64,000 bases of DNA from Crocodylus rhombifer (lineage: Eukaryota; Chordata; Crocodylia; Crocodylidae). Each line of letters starts with the position of its first letter. Within the stretch, counting starts at the first letter, position 1. Positions 9,769 to 21,299 of this stretch are shown in pieces. Made by a program: the position numbers and the translations under genes. The notes under the pieces are model-generated. The model was not told the origin of the DNA. It saw only the letters and a program-made list of their open reading frames with translations, and ran no database searches. The stretch covers positions 248,001 through 312,000 of the forward strand of contig JAVSML010000999.1 of the NCBI GenBank assembly GCA_038503035.1, read 5' to 3'.

Positions 9769-11431
9769 GGCGCTCTGGTAAACAGACATTCCCCCAGATC
9801 CTGGTGTTCACCCCGATAAACTTATAGGTGGCCATCAGATCACCCCTGAGCCTGCGCTTTTCCAGGCTAAAGAGTCCCATGGCTCTCAGCCTGTCATCAT
9901 AAGATCTGTTTTCCTGACCTCTGATCATGCGCGTGGCTCTCCTCTGGACTCTCTCAAGCTTCTCCACATCCTTTGTGAATTGTGGAGCCCAAAACTGGAC
10001 GCAGTACTCCAGCTGCGGCCTCACCAAGGCCGAGTACAAGGGGAGAATGACGTCCCGGGATTTGCTCGAGAAGCATCCATGGATGCACGCCAGCGTTTTG
10101 GTCGCTTTACTAGCCGCAGCATCGCATTGGAGGCTCATGTTCATCTTGTGGTCAATGATGACCCCCAAGTCTCTTTCTTCTGTAGTGCTAACCAATGTAG
10201 CACTGCCGAGCCTATAAGGATGCTGCAGGTTTTTTCTCCCAAGGTGGAGAACCTTGCATTTATCGGTGTTAAACACCATGAGGTTCTCGTCTGCCCATTT
10301 GCTGAGCTTGTCCAGGTCAGCCTGGATCACCCGCCTATCTTCTGGCGTGGATGCTTTGCCCCAAAGTTTGGTGTCATCGGTGAACTTGGCCAGTCCACTC
10401 CTGACTCCGATGTCGACATCGTTAATGAAGATGTTGAACAGTATGGGTCCCAGGACAGAGCCTTGAGGGACCCCACTGGTCACAGGGCACCACGATGAGT
10501 GACTGCCATCAATCACAACCCTCTGGGTCCGACCACGAAGCCAATTTCCCAGCCAGCGGATCGTGGTGGAGCCAAGGCCACAACTGGCCAGTTTGGCCAA
10601 GAGGTGATCATGGGATACCAGATCAAAAGCTTTTTTGAAGTCAAGATATATGACATCAACCTCTTCTCCCTTGTCCAGGTGATAGGTCACCTGGTCATAG
10701 AAGGAAATGAGATTGGTCAAACAAGATCTACCCGCAACAAACCCGTGTTGGCCGTCCCTTAGAATGTTAGCCTGGGCCAGTCCCTCAAGGATGGCCTCCT
10801 TAATAAACTTTTCTAGGATCTTCCCCGGGATAGAAGTCAGGCTAATGGGCCTGTAGTTAGTCGGATCCACTCTCCTCCCTTTTTTGAAGATCGGCACCAC
10901 ACTGGCCTTCTTCCAGTCTTCGGGCACTACACCAGAGCGCCAGGAGTTTTCAAAGATCCGTGCCAGGGGCTGGGCTATGACGCTCGCCAGCTCCTTGAGT
11001 ACCCTGGGGTGCAGATTGTCAGGGCCAGCTGACTTGAAGGTATCCAGCTTCTCAAGGTGTTCCTTCACGAGGTCAGCATTGATGGAGGGTAGGGGATCCC
11101 CCTCACCCAGATTTCCCTGTCCCATAGCAGGCATGGGCATCCCGTGTGACTGATGAAAGACTGACGCAAAGTACCTATTTAATAGGTTGGCTTTTTCCTG
11201 GGCGTCAGTTGTCAGTTGCCCCATCTGCTTTAGCAGGGGTCCAACATTGCCCTTGCTTTTCCTCCGGCTCCCCACATATCTGAAAAAGGACTTTTTGTTG
11301 TCCTTGATGCCTGAAGCTAGTTGGAGTTCAGTTGCAGCCTTGGCTTTCCTGGTTTGGTCCCTGCAGGACCGGACCAGCGCAGAGGAATCCTCCTTGGAGG
11401 ATATAGTTTCTTTAGTATGCCATCTATGCAA
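9758..11431 (-). pseudogene. CR1 ORF2 reverse transcriptase fragment, 557 codons
   Basis: An RNA-directed DNA polymerase that would copy CR1 RNA at a nicked target. The first ~100 residues are the CR1 linker (NKKSFFRYVG, NVGPLL). Palm motifs follow in order: VVPIFKKG near 178-185, NYRPISLTS at 192-200, YLDFKKAFD at 262-270, SGVPQGSVLGP at 319-329 and FTDD at 350-353. C-terminal CR1 signatures are FNTDKCKVLHLG near 387-398, YCVQFWAP and LERVQRRATRMI. The catalytic pair DD is kept, but the usual alanine of FADD is threonine. A frameshift near 9766 ends this frame; the family's remaining ~60 residues continue in another frame to a TGA at 9582-9584. The apparent start is not native because the element is truncated. 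No RNase H or retroviral domain is present. Confidence 0.9.
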
Positions 11432-11440
11432 CCTACTAAA

Positions 11441-12645
11441 ACTAGTAATTCATTAATATATGTGTTACAGTAGCTTATATTTGGTCAGATGGCATCCTAG
11501 CTGTTGCATAGTTTCTGAAAAGTACAAGAAACACTAGAGTTCTCCAAATGTACGTAGTCATAGAATCTGTACTCCAGAGGGAGTTCTGGAAATTTAGCTC
11601 TTCACAGTGATTCTTTATTGCCCTCAGTGCAAGTGTATAAAGCACCTACCATTGTTAGACATTATTGAAAAACTGAAAATATAATACATTTTATTAAGTT
11701 AAGTGAAATTGATGATGCTTTATTGGGCTATTGCATGCTGAAAGTTAAAAATTCTTTGAAAAATATTTAGAGACCTCACTGATATGGAATTTCACCTTTT
11801 GAAGTATAATGTAGCAATTGTTTCTTGCTTGCAGAACTTCAGAAGAGGATCTTGTAGACTGGTAAATACCCTCTCCAGATAAAAATGCAGAATTTTATTT
11901 AAAATTCCCCAGTTTGAAATTAAGCCAAGTGACTTGCGTTAACACTCTGACTCTTGAGAAAAAGTTACAAAACTGACACCTGCTAATATGTATTACCCAA
12001 GCCTACCAGAATCAATTTGAGTTGGATCTGAAACATTACAAAAGTGTGTATTTCCTATCAAAACCCATCAGGAAGTCAAACTACTAAACCAGTAGCCTTA
12101 GATGCTTAGAGTTTGTTACCGGGGGGGCAGGGGACAGACCTGATTTTTTGCTTATAGAAATCCATTATACAAATATATAGTAAAGGTAGAATTGTTAGTT
12201 AGAACTGGTAAAAATAGGAGAGTTTGAATGCATATGCTAATTAATGTTCAAGTAATAAACAGTAGACAAAGATCTTGTTTAAAGTATTATACTGTTAATT
12301 TAGGAAATCTGGGGAGGCCAATGAAAAATAAGTATATTTTAATTTTCTCCCATTAAACTGAAATATATAAAATACAAGCCTTCTCTCTTTTACCTAGAAT
12401 GTAATAACTATTATTTTAGCATTCATTATAGAAGTTACAAATGAAAAAGATACATTAATAAATCCAGCCTGTCCACTACCAATTCAGGCAAATTACCTGT
12501 AAAACTAAGACTTTTTTCCTGTTCTACTTTCAGAAAGAGCTGACCAGAAAACAAGAATTTAAGGTTGGTTATTCAAGGTGCAGTTTCATAATGAAACAAA
12601 ACTGAGACTTTGTGATTTTTTTCAGAAAGTAGCATGAGAACATTT
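11441..12645. other. Unique AT-rich DNA, no gene seen
   Basis: There is a G-run near 12120-12133 and otherwise no structure, coding similarity or element termini. Confidence 0.5.
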
Positions 12646-12649
12646 CGAC

Positions 12650-12775
12650 CCACAATAGCCACAAGTGGTTAAAGTGCTTGCCTGAGATGTAGAAGATCAA
12701 GATTCAAGTGCCTGTTCAGCCTGATTAAAGACAGGAATTTGAATCTAGGTCTCCACATGCCCGTGAGTGGGTTTT
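12650..12775. mobile_element. Possible tRNA-derived SINE remnant
   Basis: Positions 12656-12712 resemble a tRNA-like head: TAGCCACAAGTGGTTA fits an A box and AGATTCAAGTGCC a decayed B box, with GTGCTTGCCTGA between them at tRNA-like spacing. Downstream, GGAATTTGAATCTAGG at 12735-12750 looks like a second B box on the opposite strand. Neither folds as an intact tRNA by eye. Chance similarity remains possible. Confidence 0.4.
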
Positions 12776-12779
12776 AAGA

Positions 12780-14030
12780 ACCAGCTTTAAGGTTCTGTGT
12801 TGAATTGTTTAGAGAGACATTTACACCTAGATATTTCGCATTCCAACCGTCAAGCTTTGCTTATTCTTAAGTAGGTTTTACTCACTGGATGCATCTACAT
12901 GTTCATTAATGAGCTTTTGCTACTGCACTTTAAATGTAGTACCTCTAACGTGAGGTACTAAATAAATGTGCATTAGGTTGCCCTAATACATAGTAGGGAA
13001 AGGACATGCTTTTTTAGTGATGCTAAATGTACAGTAGCCTATTTTTACTGCTCATTAATGTAAAACAAATATTGGACTTTACCATGCAGCAAAATTGCAA
13101 AGTAAAGCCACAACACCTCATTCAAAAATTACAGTACCATGCATATGCCTGCCCATTTAGGGCCCTTAAATCTGAGTAGCTTCATTTGCTTAACTTGAAT
13201 AATAATTTTTTTTATTGATTGAAATCTAGGAATCCATTTTGGCCAAACATTTCAAACTTTTAAGTTTTTGGGTTGTTTATTTTTCCTTGTTTGAGGGACT
13301 TGCCTTTTTAACTGTACAAAGAAATCTGTGCTTCACTATTTTGTGAAGAAAACACTACAAAAAGATTTTATCTCCAGTGGTAGCTGAGGATAGATCTTGC
13401 ATTTTTCTACAGATTGGTATTACTGATTGAGTTCAAATGAAGACAATTGGATTAATTATATTTTGTTGCTTTTGAACTCATTTAATCTGAGAGTTTGTAT
13501 TTTGCTTTCCTTTTATTGTAAGAACAAAAGGTGGAATTGCAAGATTATCTAGTGGGTCTGTTGCTCATCCTTACAAATGAAAAAAGCTTGGTAGCAAGAA
13601 AATTTGAATGTTCAGTTTTTTTATTCACTTAATTCACTTAATTGCTTTTTTTTGGCTGCATAAGAAATCTGTGTCAGCAAGCTGTACATATAAAAATATC
13701 TAAAAGTAGAATACAAATATAATAGAAAATAAAATAAAGGAAATACATTACATTGGTGAATTTTCACTGGGTTTATTTAACAGAGACATTGGTAATGTTA
13801 CTTTAGTATTCTGAAGTCTGGGATTATGGTTACTATGGAATGCTACCATATATATTCTTATTGAGAAGTCCTGCTTAATGTAAGAAGAATAAAACCAAGA
13901 GAGAATCACAGATACTAGTTTAAAATCCCATAGAATTCAATAGAATTAGACAGTATTCCTACAGAATTAAAATATCCTACCATAGAAAAAAAAATTCTAC
14001 AGAATTATACAGGCTGGCTTAATTTTTTTT
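12780..14030. other. Unique DNA with one weak element remnant
   Basis: GGATGCATCTACATG near 12897 resembles the left end of the CATCTACACA-type elements at 33721 and 52772, and TAGTACCTC/GAGGTACTA near 12937-12960 form a 9-bp inverted repeat. The opposite end was not found. The rest is AT-rich without coding similarity. Confidence 0.4.
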
Positions 14031-14038
14031 ACAGGCAG

Positions 14039-14078
14039 GTTATCTCTATTAATCTTCATTTTGGTTAATAAAGATAAC
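14039..14078. repeat. Hairpin 1 of a back-to-back pair
   Basis: GTTATCTCTATTAATC at 14039-14054 is inverted at 14063-14078 with two mismatches and an 8-base loop. Confidence 0.8.
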
Positions 14079-14079
14079 A

Positions 14080-14160
14080 TAATGGCTAACTTCAGTGGTT
14101 GCTCTCAGTGAAAATGCATCCTGGATTTTCACTGAGAGCAACCACTAAAGTTAACCATTA
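14080..14160. repeat. Hairpin 2: 36-bp arms, 9-base loop
   Basis: The left arm 14080-14115 and right arm 14125-14160 are inverse copies with two mismatches in 36; the inner 22 bp (14094-14115 and 14125-14146) are perfect. Only one base separates this stem from hairpin 1. No terminal motif of the known elements is present at the edges. Confidence 0.9.
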
Positions 14161-14418
14161 GGGAAAATCTCTTTGAATTATTGATTATTGATATCTGTGA
14201 GTAAAATACTGTCAAGTGATTTTTGATGGGTTCCTTTTTATCAATAAGCTGTGATGTGGGACCTTCAGCAATGGCAAGTTCTGCCACTGGGGATTTAATA
14301 TTAAGAATCAATTTGTTGGGTACAACAATTTAAATGGACCCTTGGGGATTCCTGTCTTGATAATGAGATTGAAAATTATATTAAATATATTTACTTTTTC
14401 TATGGTATCATTTTACAG

Positions 14419-14515
14419 TGTCATAGAATAACAGAGAAGTAGGGCTGAGCTAGAAGGAACCTCCAGAGATCATCTAGTCTAACCCCCTCCCTGAGGCAGA
14501 ATTGTCCGTATCCAA
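14419..14515 (-). mobile_element. CR1 LINE 3' terminal fragment
   Basis: On the plus strand the order CATAGAATAACAGAG, GGGCTGAGCTAGAAGGAACC and GATCATCTAGTCTAACCCC is the reverse complement of a CR1 3' end. About 100 bases remain, with no coding part. Confidence 0.75.
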
Positions 14516-14519
14516 ACTA

Positions 14520-15410
14520 TTCTATATGTGGCAGAGTGGCCAGTGGGCTCACAATCAGCCCAGACTGTTAGCTTGAGCACAAAGGATTCAGGCTCCATTG
14601 GCAGAGACAATGTTTCTTCTCTACCAATCAGGGGAAGGTAGGAATAAGCTTACCCCGCCCTGACCCAGGAGCAGGGAGGTAAGGGGGAAGAGGACCTGAA
14701 AGGGAACTAACCCCTTGAGCTTCTTGATTGGTCCACTCCCAAAGGGAAACCCCTGAGGAGAGGGGACAATTCACCTCTGGGCACAGAGGGGAGTCTAGGG
14801 CCCCTGTTTGTTAAGGGTGGTGTCATAGTTCCTGGGCCCTCTTTGTTGAGTGACCTGGGAGAGGGTAATGATGTTCTGTTAGGTGATGGGATCTTTCTGT
14901 GGGTTGCCATTTCTTCTTCGGGCACAGTTGCTGTACCATTGTGGTGGTCTGGTTCCTTACACTGTTGGGATTCCTGTTATAACCCTGCATTCTTATCACT
15001 GCATTGTAAAGAACTAAGCTGTTTTTATATTCGAACGCATTGTATGGGTTATTTGTATATATGTGTATTTCGTTTGGTGTAAGCTTATACTGTATGTTTA
15101 ATTGTTGTCCCATCACTGCCAGATATTCCTGTCGCTGATTTGTAGACTAAACCATGCTTTATTTTTTAGTGCTCCTTTGGCTGCTGCTGGGAGGGCCCTG
15201 GTGAGGGAACAAAGCTGCAAACTAATTGAAAGTCCATAGAGGGTTAGGCCTCCGCTTGAGTGTGAGGTTAAAAACAAAGGGTTATTGCCTATGTAAACCT
15301 ATATAGGTAAGTAACACTAGTATAGATATAGATATAGATAGAGATATGTAAATAAGTTCATGGTTGTAATTTTCATATCACGTTGCACCATTAAACCAGT
15401 AAATACAGCA
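14520..15410. other. Unclassified moderately GC-rich block
   Basis: The block begins TGTGGCAGAGTGG and contains CCAAT motifs in both orientations near 14624 and 14726. It is compatible with an old LTR, but no convincing end, TSD or properly placed polyadenylation signal was found. A GATATA-rich microsatellite lies at 15322-15346. No coding similarity was seen. Confidence 0.3.
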
Positions 15411-15411
15411 A

Positions 15412-15500
15412 AAGCTTTGTTATCCGGCACCCACGGGGAATGGGGGTGTACAAGATAACAAAATATGCTGGTTAACTGAGAGGCCCAAACAGGCATCTTT
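15412..15500. mobile_element. Possible DNA-transposon end (TTATCCGGCA type)
   Basis: GCTTTGTTATCCGGCACCC and the inverse-leaning AAAATATGCTGGTTAAC nearby resemble the termini of pogo/Tigger-like elements. Only this end was recognised; the GC-rich sequence that follows to 15750 may be its interior. Confidence 0.35.
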
Positions 15501-15764
15501 TCCTATTCAGGCCACTGCCTCTCCTGCTGCATTGCCACCCCTCCCACACGTCCCGAGTGAGAGGGAGGTGGGCCCCACACAGGCTGCTATTCCCCAGAGC
15601 CGTTGCAGTTCGGCAACACAGGCTGCTTTGCCTTGGGCTGGGGGGGTCAGCAAAACTGGAAGTACTACAGTGGGCACTTCTGGTTTTGCTTTTACCTTAC
15701 AAGCTGGCATGCCAGGCTATCATGTCACCTGTCCTGTCATGTCACCTTTTAAGCACCTTTTCTG

Positions 15765-16510
15765 TGAGCTGACCATGCCTAGCTCCTTCAGCCTCTCTTC
15801 ATGCTTGCCAAGCTGTTTATCATCTTTGTCATCCAGATCCAGACACTCTTTAACTTCTCCATATCCTTCTTAAAATGTGGAGCCCAGAACCTCACACAGT
15901 ACTCCAGATCAGGCTTAGCTAGTGCTCCAGCATTTTGCACCTAATGCTTCTATTGATGCATCCAAAAACCTCATTTGCCTTTTTGGACTCATATTGAGCC
16001 TCTGATCTACCAACACTCCCAGATTCTTCTCTGTAGTGCTTCTGTTCAGCCAGGTATCACCCATTTTGTATTTGTGTTTTTGATTATTCTTCCCAAGGTG
16101 TGATACCTCACATTTGTCCACATTTAACTTCATCCTATTATCTTCAGTTCATCTTTCCAGTCTGTCAGGATGCTTCTAAAGTGTGCTTCAACCTCCAACA
16201 TGTTCACGATCCTTTCCAGTTTTATGTTGCCTCCACCCAAAACCTCCTGCCATTATGACATGGATCTATTATAATTACCCGTTGTTTGCAGCTACTGAGA
16301 TAGTTGTCTTTCTACCTTCTAGGAAATTTCATCCAGCCCACATTTTCCCAATTTGTTTATGAAAAGATAATATAGGACCTTGTTAAAAGCCTTGCTTAAA
16401 TCCAAATAAACTACATCCACAGCATTGCCTTCATCTACCCAAGTAGTTACTTTGTCAAAGGAAACCAAGTTTGTTTGGCACATTTTTCCCTATAATTTCA
16501 GTAGTTTTTC
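15765..16510 (-). mobile_element. Old CR1/L3-like LINE fragment
   Basis: The minus strand encodes broken reverse-transcriptase C-terminal sequence. A 72-codon open piece at 15915-16133 includes NVDKCEVSHLGKNN, GDTWLNRSTTEKNLGVLVD and LNMS, aligning with FNTDKCKVLHLG through NMS in the CR1 frame at 9758. Upstream plus-strand text (GTGGAGCCCAGAACCTCACACAGTACTCCAG) is the antisense of the QFWAP region. Frames are interrupted repeatedly and CpGs are largely lost, so this copy is far older than the 9.5-kb CR1. Confidence 0.8.
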
Positions 16511-16514
16511 TATA

Positions 16515-18290
16515 TAATATCTTTAAAATGGGTTTTTACATATGGCTTGGAGTCGTGATAGAAGGTTGCTCTAGTTACTTAAACAATGAAAGTTTGTTGA
16601 GTTAAATCTCTCTTTCAGTAATGACTGAATTGAACATATCTTCAATAATTGATTAACATGGAGGATAGACAAATCTTAAAAATTTACTGAAAATACTTAA
16701 AGTTACACTTTAGCCTTCTAACTGATCATGAGCCAAGTAACCCCATTATTTTGTAGGACAAATATCTTTAGCAAGAACAAATAAGTTTCACTCCTTGCTG
16801 CTTTGTAAATATTTGACATTAGCTTCAATTTAAATTACATAAATGCATCCAAATGTACAAAAGTAGAACCAATATGAAATATCAGAAGAACATCCCACAT
16901 CTGATACACCTTTTATTAAAAATTTATTTTAAACAATAAAATATTTTAAGCTATCTATTTATTCTTGTCACAGTTGGGGTCAATTTCTTTCCACTTCTGA
17001 ACTCTGTGTTCCCTCCTGGGATTGATTCTCAAAATAAAACGTTTTTAAAGACCTATTAAAACATTTCTGAGTTTTAGTAAAGGTAGGCATAATCTCTGGA
17101 TTTGGTTTTTAAACATACATCTCAGCATGCAAATTCTTTTCCTAGAAGCCTTGCCTAGAGCAAGATCCTGTGATTCAAATGCCTAGCCCTTGAGACAGAG
17201 CTGACTACTACCTAACTCATGTTGCTCCAAACACCTTCCACATGGTTTGCACTACGAAATATCTTCTCCTTCCTTATCTACCCAGTGGTTGCTATGATGT
17301 GTCTGGGTGCATTTTTCTTTTCTCTCCCTATATCCAAATATTCTAGGTAGTTACTTTCTGTATATGCTCATTGAACAAGGACTAATGTGATCCTTGATAG
17401 AAACACTAATGGAAAAAATGCAATAAGTGGCTCTGCAGTCAATAAAAAAAAGTTTATGTACTATAATTTTACTATATCAATTCAACCTAAAAAGGTTCTC
17501 AAAATGACACTGTTTTGTGACTGTCATCAAAGATGTGGCTGAAGGTCATGTAATGGGAGACATTAATACTATCGATGTTATGTTTCCTAAAAAAAGGAGT
17601 GATTTACTATTAGGAACTGTAGAATGCAGGCTCAGTAACTCTATCATCTACAAAGTGATAAAGCAGTTATAAATATGTTTTGTGTGACAGGAAGGGGGGC
17701 AAAAATCCTTACCATAACTCTGGTGTGACCCTGCAATGAAAATAATGGGTAACAGAATCATTCATTGATAAGAAATTGAGTCTACTATGCTCTGTTTTCC
17801 TGGATAATGTTTTAGTAGGCACAGTTGAGTGCTTCACACCATGTGCCAAGGATAAATTGCTTCAATAAAAATTCTATTTAAGGTAAAGAAAAGTATCTTC
17901 AAGATTTTAACACATTTGAGTAAATGAATGAATACATGTAATCTGGTAATTGGCAACCATAGATTTTTAAAAACATTACATTGACCCAAATTAGTTAAAT
18001 GCTGAAAATTACCTTTAACATATCACTAATATTCTTCTTAGCTGTAATACTTGCCTGTGAGTGTAAGAAAGTGTCTAACTCATAGTGAATATGCTCTGAA
18101 GTATGGATTTTGCAGATAGGCAAAATAGGCTGAACAAAACAATTCCAGTGGATGATTAGTTTTCTGGCCCATATATTTATTATATGATGGCCATCAATAT
18201 TGGGTATTGTTTCCCGTGGGTGACTTTTTATTTGACATAACAATAAAAAGGTTGTGTATAGTTAATGCTTCCCAAAAAGAAGGTCCAAGC
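16515..18290. other. Unique AT-rich DNA, no gene seen
   Basis: About 1.8 kb without recognised repeats or coding similarity. Confidence 0.5.
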
Positions 18291-18299
18291 TCTAACAGG

Positions 18300-18970
18300 C
18301 ATTGCACTTAAGATGTGATTAACTAGTTAATATTAAATAGTGCCCTGGCCACATGTTCAATTAGTTAATAGCATGACAAAACAAGGAAAGGAATAAACCA
18401 TATATATTTTCATGTAATTTGAGTAACAATTTTGTGGCTAGTTCCTATCATGCCTTTAATTGAATATGTGGCCAGCCTCTGGAATACATGGGAGCCTTTC
18501 AAGACTCCTGCTGTACTCCAGATGCTGAAAGTACCCCTCAGCTACTTGGGGCTACTAGCCAAAGTATGTACCATGCACTCCCATGTCTGGGAGCCTCACT
18601 CAACTGATCAGGGATCCCAGCCAAAAGAGGACACCATGCTGAGAGCCCTGGTCAGCTGATATGCTCCCAGAATGATGCACTCCTCTGACTGGGACTCCCA
18701 GCCAGGGGACTGCGTGGTGTGCTCCTGCATCATAGAGCTCTGATCAGCTGATAGGGTCTCCCAGTTGGGGGAGCATAGGGAAACAAGCCTGCTACATGCT
18801 GGTACTGGTGGAGCCTGGGCATCCATCTGCACCAGCAAGATGGCATGATTGGATCTGATGTAGAATCCCACAATCGAGCCTCGTGCCACACATGTGTGGC
18901 ATGGCAGGAAGCGTGATTGTTGGGATCTGACATCAGATCCCATTGTGCCTTTACTTTAACATCTGTCAGA
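18300..18970. other. GC-rich block with degenerate internal repeats
   Basis: TGATCAGxGATCCCAG-like segments recur loosely near 18606, 18650 and 18741, suggesting an old tandemly expanded or inverted element core. No termini or coding similarity were found. The open frames here, up to 111 codons, look incidental. Confidence 0.35.
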
Positions 18971-18974
18971 GCCC

Positions 18975-20325
18975 CCAGAGAGATTACGTTTCAAGCACCA
19001 CCTCCTCTGTGCTTAATGGCTGACATCCTGCTTCATAAATTTTGCAGATGGAGGGATGGGGGGGAGGGGGCATTTCCTGCCATCTCTTGAGTATCAGGAC
19101 TATATTTGGAAGCAGTTAATTTGTAGAAGCATGGAAGTCCAGTAATCTCAGGCTTGCCCCTCTTGTTAGGCTTGTCTCTGAATGGTCATTCTGGAGTTAA
19201 TCCTAATCCAGCCATAAATATAAGGAAATACAGCAATACATAGGGCTTTATTATACATTAATTTTAGGTGGCTCCTGGAGCTCTCTGCCCCTGGACTGAC
19301 CACACATTGACACTTGAAACTAGTTGTAAGGGCACTTGAGGCAACTTAAGGTTATGCCACTTCATGGCATGTTTAACTGTGATTTGTATTACCCACCTCA
19401 TGTTCATCTGCAGATGTTTGTGTGACAAAAGGAGCCAACTCTAAGCTTGGTCGTAAGACTGCCCGTTCCTTTTTCCTTGGGCCAACTGCCCACCTCTTTC
19501 ACCTGCCATGCCATGATGTCCTAATGTTCTGATGCCAATAGGCAGGAAGCTGCCCTTCCATCTGCCCTGATGTCAAGGGCCAGATGTACATGTTTCAGCC
19601 AGCCCTATATGTGTCCCATGCCTCACAGATTTTTCTAGGCCTAGCACCTGGCTTCCCTTTTGGTGCTCACACCGGGCCTTCCATATCCAGCCTAGCACCC
19701 AGCCTCCAGTCAAGTGGCGCACACTGGCCCTTGTCAACTGCCTCCTCTTCCCCTAGGGCCTTACAACTGCTCCCTATAGCACTCTGCCCTCCTACTCGGG
19801 CTGCTTAACTGCCTCATCTCTATGACTACTCCAAACTCTAGTTAGCACTAACACCAATAAATGTTTGAGGATCTTGAAGTGCAACATGCAGCAAGGCCCT
19901 TAGTTCATATGAGCAATAATAAATACAAATGCCACTTTTGTCTTAGCAAATTACCACCAGTGGTAACTGCTTAAGTTTTCTTTCTGACTGCTATCTGTAG
20001 AATCCAGTGTACCTCTATCTAGAGTATCTCATGTGAACAGTACTTGGAAAGAGAATAAAATGAGTTACTTGGGTAGAAAGAACTTGTTTCTGGCAGCATA
20101 CATGCAGACATTGTTACTTTTGCACTGCCAGCACTGAACTAGTGGTCTGCCTTTTTTTCTGTCTTCTTCTGCAGACAGAGTTTACTTTACAAAATAATCA
20201 AATTAAGGAAACCTGCCACAGCTGTTTTGAGAAGTATTTACTGTCCAAAATCCATAATGACAATTGTCATGAGCTAGTGGTGTTAGATTTTCTGCTTTAC
20301 TCATTCTAACTTTAGTTTTTGATGG
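18975..20325. other. Unique DNA, no gene seen
   Basis: The stretch is moderately C-rich at 19480-19810, with no recognised coding similarity or element ends. Confidence 0.45.
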
Positions 20326-20329
20326 CAAT

Positions 20330-20586
20330 ATGGGCTGGAGAGAAGCATCCCAGAATGCTTTGCACCTCAACTGCAGACTCCCCCTCGCAGGGCAGGTGTA
20401 TTAGTCTTGGCCCAACTTACCTGCTATAGCCGAACACGGAGGTGTGCTCTAGGGCCCGTTGGCTTCTGGCCTGGGCCACTGTAGACACGTGGCTGCATTT
20501 CCAGAATCAAAAGTGAATGTCTGTTTACTCTAGGCAGTGTAGGCTAATCTGTGAAAGCCTTGAGTCTTTTGACTGTCTGTACTAAG
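20330..20586 (-). mobile_element. CTAGGGACAGA-family element, copy 2 (truncated)
   Basis: The minus-strand copy keeps the left terminus (inverse of CTGTCTGTACTAAG at its plus-strand right edge), the TTTTGATTC-GGAAATGCA segment and the GC-rich core with AGCATCCCAGAATG. The AAACCAGTTT half is missing, so it is truncated at about 20330. Confidence 0.6.
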
Positions 20587-20659
20587 CAAAACAGTTAATC
20601 CAACTCATTAAGCTAAGTCTCCCACACAGCAGAATTTCTACATGTAAAAGTAAGTATAT

Positions 20660-20762
20660 ATACAAATATATACACACACACACACACACACATATATACA
20701 CACATACAGAAATATATAGATAGATAATGTGTGTATGTATGTGTGTGTGTGTATATATATAT
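20660..20762. repeat. Paired microsatellites (AC)n and (GT)n in inverted arrangement
   Basis: A TATA-(CA)n run at about 20660-20700 is followed by (TG)n-(TA)n at 20735-20761. The two are mutually complementary and about 40 bases apart. Confidence 0.85.
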
Positions 20763-20939
20763 GTTTCTTTAAGATAACATTATACATGTATCAGAAAATA
20801 TATGTTGTTAAATGCATTACATTATTAGAGAATCACATAATTTTCACAACTTTACTCTATTAGCCAGGTCATTTGCTTTACCAGACATTTAATTGCTAAG
20901 TAAATTCGCTCTTAGGTACTGTAGTACCTGCAGCAAAAC

Positions 20940-21290
20940 ACATACTACATGCATGTTATGTTTCTTGATCTACTACTTTTGAGAGCCAATAGCAGCGGGC
21001 AGGTCTGCCTCTGGGGGCGGTGAATTGGGGTGACTTCCCTGGGCCCTGAGCTTTGGGGGGGCCCCACAGACAGTGGCATATAGGCCCTGTGCTGCTGGCA
21101 CCAAACGCCACTGGCTCTGTTGCTGGCTCCAGTCACTCGTCAGCCCTGCCCTGTCTCTGCTGGCTCTGGCTGCTCGCCACTACCCCCACAAGCCCCACAC
21201 AGGATGATATGCCCCAGGCCCTGCATACCCTAGGGGATAGCTCTGGCAGCAGGCTGTTATTCCTAGGAACTCTTCTACAACCTCAGAAGC
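20940..21290. other. GC-rich block, probably decayed element core
   Basis: A GC-rich segment with a G-run followed by CCCC near 21054-21064. It resembles the GC-rich cores of neighbouring inverted-repeat elements, but no termini were identified and no coding similarity was seen. Confidence 0.35.
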
Positions 21291-21299
21291 ATTAAATAT

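Larger units (their letters stand above)
9495..11440 (-). mobile_element. CR1 LINE, 5'-truncated, relatively young
   Basis: The minus strand carries the second half of CR1 ORF2: the linker, reverse transcriptase and C-terminal region. The 3' untranslated end has CTCGATGATCTCCCGAGG and CCCTTCCAGCCC, ending in the TCTATG-type CR1 tail near 9495. The endonuclease and ORF1 are missing, so the copy is truncated at roughly 11405-11450, the usual result of incomplete target-primed reverse transcription. Many CpG dinucleotides survive and one frame stays open over most of the length, which argues for a younger insertion than the other LINEs here. No target-site duplication is expected for CR1 and none was found. 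Confidence 0.92.

Noticed and set aside
9927..11456. Several plus-strand open frames of 70-172 codons
   Set aside because: They are antisense shadows of the CR1 reverse transcriptase encoded on the minus strand.
14528..15325. Possible solo LTR starting TGTGGCAG and ending GTAACA
   Set aside because: Flanks CTATA and CTAGT agree at only three of five bases, and no polyadenylation signal is placed correctly in either orientation.
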